From Metopolophium dirhodum (taxonomy: Eukaryota; Arthropoda; Insecta; Hemiptera; Aphididae): 64,000 nucleotides of DNA. The notes under the pieces are model-generated. The model made no database searches, had not been told where the DNA came from, and saw only the letters and a list, made by a program, of their open reading frames with translations. This document shows, in pieces, positions 13,101-25,152 of the stretch (position 1 is the first letter of the stretch; each line of letters starts with the position of its first letter). The stretch lies in NCBI RefSeq assembly GCF_019925205.1, contig NC_083560.1:46980270-47044269 (forward strand). The letters are read 5' to 3'. Made by a program: the position numbers and the translations under genes.

Positions 13101-13975
13101 AAAGATAATTTACAAATATTTTTGAACATATGTCATAGACAGATTTGATGCCCCCTGGAGATTTACAATCCTATGTAATTGTCACAACAATGGTGTCATC
13201 GATTCCGGCCTGTGTATAAATTTTCTCTTGATAGTTTGCACAACATGACCTAAGTCTCAATGCCAGAACCTCCTCAGCTTAATACCTTTTGTGAGTATGA
13301 GAGGTACTCTGATATATTGTGGTTTATATATTGTGTAAGGTCGAAACTCCTAAACATATGTCAATATATGTTGTTATTCTATATTTATTTGTTATAATAA
13401 ATTGATTTTATGAATTTGTAGAAACAGTCAATAATTATCAAATCCCTGATAAACAACATTACCTAACTGTATGATTAAGATGGTAAAATGTTGTGATACT
13501 TTAGAAGACGAATAAATAGTACCAATGTTTTTAATGTACCAATCTCATATGTTAGTTCAGATTCATCTTTGCCAATAAAACAGAACTTACGTGATTTATG
13601 TTACTTATGACTATTGTAGGTAGTAGTAACATATGAATTCATCTTTGTTAATTCAATAGTTCTTTTTTCTTCTTTGATAGATTATTGTCAATAAAGTACC
13701 TAGAAATAATTACACAAATTCTATAAAATACAACATAAATAATAGGTAGGCAGTATAGACTATAGGTACTGTGTATGCCTCACGAAAACCAAAGCTAAGT
13801 CGAACTGTTTAGTTTTGTAATTACTAATTTATATACTGAAACACGATAGTTACGTCATAAATAAATTATTATTTCCAAAACTTTCTTCGAAAATTCAAAA
13901 TTAATTTAATTGATGTTGGTAAAATACTTACGTCACCGTCTCAACTCGGATTCAAGCAAAATAATAAAAATTTTA
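10150..13975. other. Long AT-rich stretch without a recognised gene
   Basis: No exon with a known domain could be found. One possible MITE spans about 11911-12196: its ends ttggaacttgtttgcgcacac and the complement of gtgcgcaaataagttgtaattt are inverted. An open frame of 76 codons at 12731-12961 (-) contains several Cys and His residues but matches no family I know, and may be a decayed transposase piece. Confidence 0.4.
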
Positions 13976-13982
13976 AGTAGGT

Positions 13983-14025
13983 CATAGATAATATAAGAAT
14001 TATATATATTCCTTTATTATCTATG
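13983..14025. mobile_element. 43-bp hairpin element with 8-bp target duplication
   Basis: CATAGATAATATAA at the left and TTATTATCTATG at the right form a near-perfect hairpin 43 bp long. The 8-bp sequence AAGTAGGT directly precedes it (13975-13982) and directly follows it (14026-14033). Two similar hairpins lie at 23376-23415 and 23438-23480. Confidence 0.7.
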
Positions 14026-14687
14026 AAGTAGGTACATAACCTCAATAATTATAATATCATAATGTCCGATGTTTGAATTGGTAGCATCCTAAAAACCAAA
14101 CCATGGTTACAATTAATAGTTCGTTATCATAATTATTTACAAAATGTTGATAATAATATAATAATAAAGGTATAATAATACACAGACTTCTAATAGGCAC
14201 AAATAATATTGACGTCACATTGTCTACTGATAAGACTGACGGTTCAAAACAAACTGTTATCACGGTTCATTCCATAAGAAATGCATAGGTTGAAAATATT
14301 GTTTGAAAAAAATTGAATTTTTTGGTATTTGTATTTTTTTTTTAAAGTTCTAAAAACGTGTTCTTTACAAGTTTATACATATATAACGACCAAAAATATG
14401 AAGCTAAACCCTTTTTTCGTCAAAACAAACAATTTGCAGTATTTTTTACCATACACATTATACACAAATCATTCAGTTAAGTATTAAATATTAATAATAT
14501 CTTAAACCATTGCAATTCATTGTATACACTACTTTCCCTCCAATTTATGCTTATGTACACAATTTTTATATTTTTTAACTATACCTATTGATATATTTTT
14601 ATTTGTCATTTTTCTTTTTGAGCCATCTGCTTGTACGTGTTACACCGGTATTCTGTTTTGGTCATCTGTGTGTCAGTTAGTGTCAAA

Positions 14688-15996
14688 ATGGTTCAATGTT
14701 GGGTTCCGTTATGTTCTCACATTTCCAACAGAGAAACCTGCAAGTTTTTTAGATTTCCAGCAAATGATGTTGAATGCAAAGTTTGGGCTAAATCCGTGAG
14801 GCAAATTATATTAAATAGTTATATTCTGTAAATATATTATATAAGTAGTAAGTACCTATATAATTAACTGATAAAAGTTATATGTTATTTTAATTTTAAA
14901 TTATTAGCTTTTTATTTTTTACATGACAGGAGAGCAGATGCACATCCTACAAAAAACAATAAAATATGTAGTTGTCACTTCAAAGATGGACTAAGAGAAA
15001 ACAGACCTACTCTATTTGAATGGAACAAAAACATATCTTTTTCATTTACATCCCCTGAAAAACATACCAAGTATGCAATAGAAAATAATATTTACCTCCT
15101 TGATTTAATTATAACTTTATGTTTATTGCTGGTTATTTTTATTCAATGTTATTGATTTGTCATTTGTATCATTATTTTATTTTATTAATTGTTATGCAGG
15201 GTTGCATGAAAAATTTAATAATTTAATGGACTAATCATGCCTAAGTGACAACAAGGTCACTTTTGATTTGTTAAATAATTAGAGATTGTTCATGTGACCT
15301 GGCATTAGTGTTCTATCTTTTTGCAATACCCTCCTAATAATAACAGTGAAGTCGACCACCCTAGTCCTATACTTCCATAGATCCCAATTTGCTACAGTCA
15401 TACAAACTATATTCATATCTTTCTACTTCATCCAACTATCACTTTTTTGAATTCCTCTCCTTTTTTTCCCTTCTACATCCACCTTCATAACAAATCTCAG
15501 TGGCTCACTAGCATATTTTATTTTTGTATTAATTGTTAGTTCCTAGTTATTTTATTTGTTCTGTAATTATATAGATATTAATTTAATGTATGTGTGTGTG
15601 ATTAAAATAACATAAAATATAAGCTATATGTTTTTTACAAATAAAATCTCTATGTTTATTTATTTAAGCCTGTGTCTATCTCAAACTAATACTTAACTAC
15701 TTATAATTGTTTTATCACTAATAAATGTGTTAAGTGTAGAAAGGGGTTAGAGTAAAGCTGTTCAGTTCAATAAGTAAATGAATAAATAAGTAAATATAAT
15801 TGTACGTTGCATGCATATTCGTGTTATGTGTGAAATTCTAAAATTAAGAATTCATTTTTCTATTATTGTTTTAAGGCGTAAAAAGGTAGAGAACACAAAA
15901 CTTTCACTGGAAAACGAGGATTCAAATGTTATTGAAAATATTATTGAAACAAAAGCAAATGTTATAACATCAAAAACCAGTGCAACTGATCGTTAG
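14688..15996 (+). CDS. THAP-type zinc-finger protein, short (predicted 124 aa)
   Basis: Three exons (14688-14800, 14930-15070, 15876-15996) join in phase. Residues 1 to about 60 form a C2CH THAP finger, a DNA-binding domain shared by P-element transposase and many animal regulators: MVQCW with Cys4 and Cys9, the invariant Trp (KVWAKS), then ICSCHF supplying the final Cys-x2-His, followed by a basic tail rich in Lys and Asn. The first intron needs a GC donor (GTGAG|GCAAAT) rather than GT: it keeps the frame and reproduces the family's VRR junction, whereas the GTGAGG site six bases upstream would not be in phase with the next exon. The protein ends soon after the finger, at TAG 15994, with AATAAATAAA just downstream. 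An upstream in-frame Met at 14631 gives a poorer start, because THAP proteins begin at the finger itself. It could be a small regulator or a relic of a THAP transposon. Confidence 0.6.
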
Positions 15997-16066
15997 AATA
16001 AATAAATGGGACGACCAGGATTTTTTTGCATGATTCCGTTTGACTAAAAATACTTTTAAAATTGTA

Positions 16067-16766
16067 TTAGAAATTGTTCAACAAGAAGTTACAACAATGG
16101 AGGTTGCCTTGCATGTTTTTCATACCTTCTGATAAATTTGAAATATGTTTTTTGAATTGAATAATTTCCTCGACAAATTCTGTTTCTAAATATTCAGGGT
16201 ACATTCTTACTAGTTCTAATGCTTGCTTTCTTAAATCATAAGACTTCATTTTTTCAACTTCACTAAAAAAACCAAATTTATTATACAATTCTTTATACGC
16301 CATATTTCTTTTCTTGAGTTGTGTGATCAATGCGTCCATGATTGGAATAAATGTTTCATTTTTCATTTTGTCTTTACTAGAATATATAGTATTTAACCTT
16401 CCAAATTTTCATCAAAAAAAGTTTTTCTTCGTTTTTTTTTTTGGTCATGTCCGCGGAAAATGTATCAATACCACTTAATTGTTGAGCTTCTTCTAGAAAT
16501 ATTTCAAAGTTATATCTTTGGTCATACACTTAATGTAATAGTGTATCATATAAAGAAACAACATTTGATAAATCAATATTGACTGATTGAAGACTTTTTG
16601 ATGTTTTATCGAATCGTTCTAAAACAGGTGTCCAAATAATTAAGAGAAATACAAATTCTAAAGATTTAATTTTATCATATATTGGTTTTGATTCATGTTT
16701 TGTTGCATTTTTTTGATTTATGTCTGTTGACAAAAACTTCAAAGCAGAAACTTTGACATCAGTCAT
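16067..16766 (-). pseudogene. hAT/ZMYM1-type transposase remnant
   Basis: Two open segments on the minus strand (16766-16530 and 16366-16067) belong to one former reading frame. They read like the middle part of the zinc-finger MYM-type 1-like proteins abundant in aphids, which derive from hAT transposases: a segment on finding sexual-partner-like helices (KSLEFVFLLIIW, LERFDKTSKSLQS), then a helical stretch ending near a HisCys-rich end. They are separated by a stop codon at 16530-16532 and a frameshift at a poly-A run near 16435. The frame is closed on the left by stops and on the right soon after 16766, so both the DNA-binding part and the C-terminal dimerisation domain are absent. Family assignment is from memory of related sequences and is moderately sure. 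Confidence 0.55.
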
Positions 16767-17372
16767 TGATAGGCATTATAAATTAAATTGGTAATTACAT
16801 TGAAATAATCACCTATATAAAGAATATTTTTATGATATGTCAAAAAATTGTATTATAATAGCCCTACAAAATATAGCAACCTAATAACATTGAACTTAAT
16901 CACAGATTAATATGACCATAAATTGTCAGTTAGTTAATATTTAACCAAGAGATCATAAAATCAAAATTTTAGTTTAACTTAAGATTAATATTAACTCAAG
17001 TTTAAATTCATTTAACTGATGATTGATAAAATGGGCCTAAGGCACTTATTAGTTATTAATTAATAGTGGGAAAAAAAATTAATAATTTGGAGTTTAAACA
17101 ACTAAGAAAATCAATTTTGCAATTGTGCATGTATATTGATATATTACATAATCAATTCAACATAATATAATTATTAATTGACATACATAATTGATAATTG
17201 TATCCAAAGATTAAATAAACATTTTATTAAATTTTATATTTTAATAAGTATACCTATAAGAATACAATGTATTGATATTTGAATAGTTTTCAGTTAAATT
17301 TATTAGTTCTCTAATTGTATTCTTCTTTTCTAATTTCTAGTTAATACATTGATAAATATACTATCTTTTTTT

Positions 17373-17478
17373 AAAAAGAGAATATACCGCTTTCGCACAT
17401 GTCAAATGATTCAATTGGTGCGTCGAGAACTACGCGCCACCAGACATAAATTGGTCGCTAAACAGTATATTCTCTTTT
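17373..17478. mobile_element. 106-bp MITE with AAAAGAGAATATAC ends
   Basis: AAAAGAGAATATAC near 17374 is inverted as GTATATTCTCTTTT at 17465-17478. The interior is clearly more GC-rich (ggtgcgtcgagaactacgcg) than its surroundings. One unpaired end-like sequence (aaaagagaatatac) is seen near 60668. No target duplication is evident. Confidence 0.6.
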
Positions 17479-18560
17479 GAAAAGGAGTATAAATCAATAT
17501 CTAAATGAACATTTAATATACCTAACTGCTAAGCTATTCAGTCTGGACTCAGTCATTTTAGAGCACATGTATTTTTTTGATCTCCTAAATTTAGAAAATA
17601 ACCTTTCAGCGGTTGCTGTGGATACTGGAAGCATAGCAAATAATAATTGTAAGATGATTTTAACAATTATGTACCTAAAAATTGCTACCCCACCGCCACG
17701 ATACCTGTGTTATTTAATTAGTTTTGCAATATTCAATGTTTTCAAATTATATGTTTTTTTTAAGTGTTAAATTAATTAATTTTATTAATTTAGTTAAGGC
17801 TTAAGTATTAAGATACCTATGAAATAAATAGTTTATTATTAATTAGTAAATACTATATAAAATTCTCACAAACACATAATTCGTTAAACATTTGGAACAC
17901 TTGAACAAAACGCACATGTCAAGCTTACTTTTTCAAATTTATTTTTGTTTTTTTTAATGTACAGTAAATTTGTTGTAATTTAATATTATTATGGAATAGG
18001 GATTTACAACATAAGTTAAGGAAAAATAAATAAACATATATTATAGAAATAAGTTACATTTAATTAACCAGACATTTAACTAAATATATTTAAATGATAA
18101 TAATTAATAATACTAAGATAATATACATTTTAATACATAAAACGACAAATTAATTGGAGAACAAAAGCTAAAAACCAGTTTAAAATTTAATAATACATAC
18201 AACTGATAATTTTGTTTTCAAGAGTGGTACATATATGTCCTTAAAACTATTCATTAACACATAATATCTAGACCAAACAAAAACATTTGGCATGTATAGC
18301 ATTTTAACCCAATAATATTTTATGATCAATTGTAATAGCTAATATTAAAAAACTAAAATGATAACATTTTTATAAATAAGAAGTTTGAACAAAGGATTCA
18401 AATTGCTACATTCTAAAATTGTATTGTATGAAAAGTATATATAATTAAATATAAACGAATACCAATAATTGTTACAAAAGTAATCTTAAAAAAAAAATTA
18501 TAAAATAAAAGTAAAAACATTTGGAATGTTTCAATTTTCAAATGTACTCAATTTTAAGAA

Positions 18561-21416
18561 TCATTTGTATGACAATTTTGCACTATTGATATTAATTTCA
18601 GGAGACATCAAATATTTTTTGACCTGTACACGTTGTTTAAATCCTGCATAAACTCTTTGTTGCTGCATTTGCGAATGTCTATAGTATATTATGTTACTTT
18701 CAATTTCCATGGATTTTTGAGGTGGTATTTTTACCATTTTTTGAGAGGTTTGTAGAATATTATAAGGGCTGTGCCGTACATTCAACGATTGATTTTTCGG
18801 AGATTTAATTTGATTTAAGCCTAATATTAATAAACATAATTAATTTTAATTTTTAATAAAATGTATTTATTGTACAATACTTGAGTGAATATTTGACAGG
18901 ACTTGTAGTTTCCGAACATTTTTCATTAATTGTGGTTTTGTAGCTTCTGGACTTTTAGAGCTCTTCACTTCCTCAGGAACTTTTATGTCATCTTCTATTG
19001 ATTCTACACCAACGTCATCATCATTTTTTTCGACTTGAATTTCATCAACAGCTAAAGTTTTAATCATTAAAAAGTTAAAAAGCCACATAACACAAAAGAT
19101 GTTGTATTTAAATTATTTGTTTTTATATTTTAAGAAATATGGTACTAGTCTCATTTTTCAATTCACATTATTCAAAGGGTTATGAGGAGTTGAAGATAAA
19201 TGATACTGTGTTATCCTTGGACTGGACACCATACAGATTCAGATTGTGCATACCTTATACTATAATACATCATCTTCAGCAGAAAAATCAAAAATATAAT
19301 TTTAAGACTAGTTTAAACAATATTGGTCAAAAATGGATGTTTCATGGTAATTTGTTTCCTTTAAGATACGGTTTCCCTGAAGTGTCTAACAATGGAATTA
19401 GACACTAATCATGTCTGGACTATTCCAAAAAAGTTTGGAAAAACTGTCCAGCCTCAGAGCGATAGGACCTCTGTGATTCGATGTAGTAATTGGCAGCCAA
19501 CGCGACTGTACATGCGTTTCCATTAAGAGTTTTACCAAACTTATTTGGAATAGAGTATAGTAGTTGATGCTAGATGGCCAAGGTCTACAGGGAAATCATA
19601 CTTAACATTTAATACGTTGATCTATACATCTATGTTAGTAGTCAATTTAATCATGTTTTTTGGATTTATAAATATAATATTCAATAAGCTTCTATATGAG
19701 CATAATACAATTGTAAAAGCAAACATATGTAAGTTGTAAGCAGTAAATAAATCTAATCACAACAAAAATTCTCTACATATAATAATAAAAATATATGTAT
19801 TTTTTTTCTAAAAAAAATGATTATAACGTGTTTGAATATACTATTTCCTGTGCTGAAAAAATTAGGTATGAGGAAAAATGATTTCCTAAAAATTTTAACT
19901 TATACTTATAGGAGACGCTGATAAAAATCTAATAGTTTAATCATAATACTGATCAAGTTATAATGCATTGAATAACAGGGCGCCTACATTCCTATAAGCA
20001 TCATTCAGCATTCTATGAGAACAATGTTAAATTACACCAATGAGTGTGAACAAAGTAAATGTGTTAAAAAACAAAAAATTAAAAATACAATTTAAATTAT
20101 TTTTAAAATCTATGAAGCATGAAATAAGTTTACACCTAATAATCAACATACTATCTCTATTGATAACATTTTTCTTTCTGTATTCAAAAATTTGATGATG
20201 TGACATCCTTGACCAGATGTTTTAAAAATTAATTCAAAAATTATAATTGTGCTCCATATTTAATTCTTATAATTATTTTATGAAATATTATGAATAATAA
20301 TACTTGTTGGGTTATTAGGCAGAGTTTGTTGTTGTGAGGTAGTTGGAGAAATATAGCTTTTGATATTATTATGTAAACTGTTATCTATTTCTTCAAAATC
20401 ATCATCAGTACCACTGTCTATTTTCAACTCGCCATCACCTAAAAATGAATTATTAATACTTGTGTCAGTTAATTTGTAAATAAAATACACATTAACGATT
20501 CATACTCATATCTGAGTTACTGAAAGTAACTCGTTTACCATTTTCATTAGAGTTACTTTCTCGTATTTTTCTTAAAGCTTCTGGAAGTTTGTGAGGAATG
20601 TCTGGCATGTCAGGAATAAATTCACATTCAAAGCCATTACTATCATCATCATCTTTATTATCCCCATCATCATCCTATAATAAATTGAATAACAATTAGA
20701 TAATTAAAATGTTCATAAAATATTAAAAAAGTTATATTTATTATTTACTATACATAAATAATAGAAAGTAGTTGAAATTTTGTCAACTATAATATATTTA
20801 TTACAAGTCATAAATATTTACATCCATTATCCTCTTTCTATGTGTCATAAGTATTCTGAATTCTTCATCAGAAATATTGTTGTGGTTAAGTTTAATTCTA
20901 GGAGTGGACATTACTTTAGATTGTTTTGGTTGATTTATTGCATTCTTCTCATCAACAACAGATGAATCTACAGATTTAGAACTTGTAGGAACTTTTCTTC
21001 CTCCTCTCCTGTTCAATTGCTAAAATTTTAAAATGCAATTAATAAATATTAAATAAATTTAAAAAAGAACAATTAATTTTGATTATACAGCTATAATATT
21101 GGTGTTTGTCAGTGATTCATGTGGTTCGCTATAATCAGTATATTTAAGTAATATTTGGTCCATGTCTGTACTAGCATACTGGTACAACCGGGTGTTGTTA
21201 TTGAAAATAATAATTGCTACTTCACAATCACATAATACGCTTAACTCGTAAGCTTTCTTCATAACACCAAATTTGCGTTTGTGAAACGTCACCTATGAAA
21301 AATGATAATAATTGACATTAATAAATTAATTTAGAAATTGTTGAAATTATATTACTACATACGTGACGGTTTCGGTCATCCGTGATCTTGCATAAATTAA
21401 TTTTCTTGCGTCCCAT
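18561..21416 (-). CDS. Mef2-like: Divergent MEF2-type MADS-box transcription factor (predicted 396 aa)
   Basis: Seven exons on the minus strand join in phase: 21416-21363, 21292-21089, 21019-20822, 20674-20506, 20438-20304, 19051-18881 and 18820-18561. Residues 1-57 are a MADS domain (MGRKKINLCKITDDRNRH, then KRKFGVMKKAYELSVLCDCE) and 58-86 the MEF2 domain (YASTDMDQILLKYTDY, EPHESLTNTN), so it should bind A/T-rich MEF2 sites as a dimer in the nucleus. The first splice falls after residue 18, the usual MEF2 position. Exon 3 has a weak match to the later EEF..M motif; the remaining exons are acidic and Ser/Asp-rich. Several MADS residues that are normally invariant in animal MEF2 differ (for example N7-L8-C9, H18, H22), so it is probably a fast-evolving paralogue, not the muscle orthologue. 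Exons 1-4 are well supported. Exons 6-7 are joined by phase and splice signals only; without them the frame ends at TAA 20278 and gives 261 aa. Confidence 0.7.
19139..19408 (+). other. Unassigned open frame inside a Mef2-like intron
   Basis: An 89-codon frame on the opposite strand to the host gene, lying in its predicted fifth intron. Codon texture (SLDWTPYRFRLCIPYTIIHH) looks more like protein than random AT-rich sequence, and an acceptor-like ttttaag precedes it. I recognise no domain. It may be an exon or transposon remnant. It ends just before a 134-bp MITE (19420-19553). Confidence 0.3.
19420..19553. mobile_element. 134-bp MITE with CTATTCCAAA ends
   Basis: CTATTCCAAAAAAGTTTGG at 19420-19438 is inverted as CCAAACTTATTTGGAATAG at 19535-19553. 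The interior is GC-richer than its flanks. It sits in a predicted intron of the Mef2-like gene. A short hairpin (agtgtctaa ... ttagacact, 19381-19406) lies just to the left. Confidence 0.65.
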
Positions 21417-22099
21417 GATGCACGATTAATAATGACAATTGGTTATTTTAATTTATTCATCAGGGTTCGGATAATGGAGAAATCCTTTAATTGCAATTTA
21501 TCTTCAAATATAAAAATAGTAAATACCAAACAATAAAAAATTAATAAAAATAAAAATAAAAATGCTTTGTGATAACAAAAATATATAATAAGCATAACAA
21601 TATCATAGTGATGTCCTGACGTCCAGTAAAAAATTAATCTTACGTTCTATACAGTTATGGTAGCTGGTACAATAGTCAATAACATGTTAATACCAACTGC
21701 CAAGCAACAGGTAATTCAATAACTTGTATTTAGAACAATAGGACTGTTGGACATTTAAAAAATAAATATTTATAATAATCTTAGGAAAATACCCGTACTT
21801 ACGAAAGTATTAAAATAGCTTCCTGAAACGTTTAAAATTAAAACTAGGTTTGTAAAAATTAAAAATACAATCCGTAATCCATCGTGCATGTTTTATTTTA
21901 ATGGTATGTAAGGTTATCTTACGTTCAGAGTTTCAGACATTCTATAGAAAACTATTTCTTATAATTATTTCCATTTTATCCTCCAGTCCACCTCTCACTC
22001 AACTATCCAAAGATATTGTAAGTCTTAACGCAAAACTAACCACAATTAAAGATGTAAATGTTACCCTACGTCCCTACATGCAGGGATATGAAACTCTGT

Positions 22100-22600
22100 G
22101 AATTGGCCGAATCGGGGGATTGTGGCCTTGAACACGGTCGCCAGGGGGCGCGGCATGCGTGAAATAGGGATGGTAAACAAGCCGACCCCGCGTAGAATAC
22201 CCCGCCAGAGTCTTGGAACCGTTTTCATAGTATTGGTAACCATGGGTCTAATGTTAGAAATTTCACATCATGTTAGTGCGTGGAACCGTTTTCATGTTTT
22301 TTGTAGGTTCAGACTCCAGATTATAGGTAACCAAGACCCCCCAATCAGCTGATCTAGTTTCGCTTCTATATTGTTCTATGATACGGGCTATGTCACAAGC
22401 GATATCACATGGCAATTGAAATTACTTTCAGAACCAGCTGCTTAACTAACTAAGTTAGGTTAGGTTAGGCACTCTCTATCCAGCATTTCATGATAAAACT
22501 AACTTAGTTATATCATGCAGCATTCCAGCGCGACGGTAGTGGCGCAAAGCTAAGTAAAAAAAAAAGCGGGGTGGTCACTACTGTAGTACATTACACGAGT
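22100..22600. other. GC-richer unassigned block with short repeats
   Basis: This block stands out by composition. It contains tggaaccgttttcat twice (about 22207 and 22279), a short inverted pair around taactaactaagtta / actaacttagttat (22445-22512), and three TTAGG units (22453-22469). Open frames exist on both strands but none resembles a known protein. It may be a decayed transposon. Confidence 0.35.
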
Positions 22601-22871
22601 CAGAGTTTGTCCATTGAATGTGTGTAAATTTGACCATTTTCTTTAGCCCAAGGCTACAGACCTAACGAATGGACGGATTGGTCCGTTTGTGGTATCAATT
22701 GATCGGGCATGATGTGCAGATTATACCTTAGTCATTTTTGAAAAAATTGATCGAATAATGCCGAATATATTAGCAAAAAAGTGAAGTATTTATGCAAAAA
22801 GATATTGTATCTCGACCGTTTTAGTTATAACGTACACTAAAACTGGGCAACTGGGCAGCCATAGATAATAT

Positions 22872-23045
22872 AATAATTTATTTCGGTACTTTGCAAGAAT
22901 TTATTTTATTTATAAATTCATAATTAAAACCTTTTTACAAAAGAAATTTAGTAACATTTGTAATGGAAATTTGTTAAGTAGTCCAGTTACGAACAGACAT
23001 GTTTATTTGTCTAAATAAATTCTTGCAAAGTAAATAAATTATTGA
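22872..23045. mobile_element. Candidate fold-back element
   Basis: The stretch aataatttatttcggtactttgcaagaatttatt at about 22874-22908 is inverted at about 23012-23044 (aataaattcttgcaaagtaaataaatt). The arms are about 33 bp with one 5-base difference, around a loop of about 105 bp. No target duplication is clear. Confidence 0.5.
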
Positions 23046-23375
23046 GATAGAATAAATTTATTTTTAATTTAATTTACTTAGCATTTATTAATGATATCAG
23101 TTCTTTATAATGCTTAAGTCTTAAAAATGACTGTTTTTTTTTAAATTTAGTGTACTTAGCAATTATTAATGTTATCACATCTTTATAATTCTGAAGAGTG
23201 AAGATGACCCGTTTTTTTGACTTAGCAATTTTTTACACGGAGTTCAAGAAAGTGTTTTTGTTGGGATAATATTATTATATTAATATAGTACAATAGTACA
23301 TAAATATTCCACTGCTATTATAGAACGCTGCAGAATTATTCTTATCATAATAATAATATTAAAGATAACTATTCC

Positions 23376-23415
23376 CATAGATATATACAACAACTTGTTG
23401 CTGTATATATCTATG
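23376..23415. mobile_element. 40-bp hairpin element
   Basis: CATAGATATATAC is inverted as GTATATATCTATG around the near-palindrome aacaacttgttgct. The flanks are ACTATTCC (23368-23375) and ACTATTCA (23416-23423), a 7-of-8 direct repeat. It has the same outer CATAGAT/ATCTATG as the hairpin at 13983. Confidence 0.6.
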
Positions 23416-23437
23416 ACTATTCAATGCTGGTTGGGCA

Positions 23438-23480
23438 CATAGATAATATAAGAAATAAGAATATTATTATATTATCTATG
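23438..23480. mobile_element. 43-bp hairpin element with 8-bp target duplication
   Basis: CATAGATAATATAA is inverted as TTATATTATCTATG. GTTGGGCA directly precedes (23430-23437) and directly follows (23481-23488). Length and ends match the copy at 13983-14025. A lone left half (catagataatataataa) starts at 22860. Confidence 0.75.
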
Positions 23481-24699
23481 GTTGGGCAACCATCATATCT
23501 ATTATATCATGCTTACCACTCACCATCGTATAGAAATTGGTCTCCATAGTGATGCGCACAGTATACCACCAAAATAGGAACCGCTTTCAGTGTATATTAT
23601 AATTATTAATTGTAATTATATATTATGTATCAAAATATGAAAATAATATATATCATAAAAATATTATACTTAGTTTAACTTCATTAATTTCCACTAGGGC
23701 ACTAGATTCCTTTCTCACTGGCCGTAACCAAAGATAAACACTGGGCATCAAAATAAATGCTCCGTTGTGTAGGTACTTGAATCAAGGTTTATAGATAATA
23801 TTAATATCAGTGTATAAGACCCACACCACAACCGCGCAGCAGGTTACCTACGCAGCGTATTATACATATTTGTATACTCTTATTTTTCGAATTATAGGCA
23901 CATTATAAGTTGTTAAGTTTAAGCACTATTTTGTACGCGCTATTTTACTTCAATACCAAGTCTTCACGTCTGTATATACATCTGACATCATAATATACTT
24001 ATACATTAATTATTATATTTGTATAGAAACATTCTTGAGCCTGTATACATTTTATAAATTATTATTATTTAATATTATTTTATTAATGATCATTGTACAT
24101 AATTTTTTCAAATAAAAAAATGTTTATGTAGATTGCCATTTCGTGGGGTCACATTTAACTGAGAAAATAACTGTGGGTCAGCTACCCCCTCTGGGTCTAC
24201 CCCTGAGTAGGTAAATGACTATGTGAGTTCCTATTACATCCTATACAGTGGTATACAATTGTATTAAGCTCATGGTATAAAATTATTTTATAGAAGTTGT
24301 ATAAAAGAAAAAATGAGTTAATATTATTAGAAAATGAATTTTATATTTAAGAATATAACTTACTATAAATTAATATTGTATCTATATTATTTTAAATTAA
24401 TATTATTTCTAGCCACTGTATTATATAATTGGTAGCATTACTTCAAACATTAATTTAAGTACTCTAAAATTATTCTTGTATGTTCACTGCTGTATTGTAG
24501 TTTTTAAAAAGTTTTATAAAATTATTAAGCTATTTAAAAATTGGTCATATCTCATAATATACAATTGTTTTATAATCCTGTGTTCAATTTCTGAGTTTCT
24601 AATAATTTAGGGTACTGCAAGGCTCTATACGGTATTATACAAACAAAAAATAAAAACCGTATTTTAGCATCTTTACATAATAAATTATACAATAATAAG

Positions 24700-24945
24700 A
24701 AAGTCACATTAAATTTTTATGAGCGTTTGAAGTTCATATTTTTACAAGATTGGATATTCACTTGATTTCTCACGTAGCAATTTTCTTATTTTGTTGTAAT
24801 TCAAAAACTAATAACTGTATTTACATGAAAATTTCACGGTATGTCCGTCATATTCAAATTTAATACAATCCATTACAATGACCCACTTGCAACCTACTGT
24901 ACAGCAAAGCGACATCCACTTTCCCACCTTTTTATTTTTATTATA
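24700..24945 (+). repeat. GATTCTGAGCGAAGC repeat, internal and right-hand fragment
   Basis: Begins in the module with tttttatgagcgtttgaag, shared with copy A near 5850, and continues into aatacaatccattacaatgacccacttg, shared with the right-end block at 58846-58910. Both ends are missing. Confidence 0.7.
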
Positions 24946-25152
24946 ATTTCAGAACTGTGTGTTATTAAATGTTAAATGACGATCATATTAAAAAATGTAT
25001 TAAATTATATTACTTTAAATGTAGGTAGGTTTAGTAATAAATAATACTCTTATCCTTTAGTCCTATGTTTGTTAAATATTATATTATATTATAATTAAAA
25101 TAGTTGCAGAAAAGGGGCCAATATCGGCAATTTATATTAGTACTGAGCACCA

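Noticed and set aside
17477..17770. 97-codon plus-strand frame
   Set aside because: It starts at the edge of a MITE, has an AT-biased composition without a domain, and no splice or promoter support.
21083..21416. MADS box as plant contamination from the aphid's food
   Set aside because: The adjoining MEF2 domain and the splice after residue 18 are animal MEF2 features, and the surrounding repeats are the same as in the rest of the window.
22061..22352. Opposed frames of 60-84 codons near 22.1 kb
   Set aside because: No domain on either strand; the region looks like a decayed repeat.
22453..22470. TTAGG repeats as a possible interstitial telomere
   Set aside because: Only three units, inside an ordinary inverted pair; too short to claim telomeric origin.
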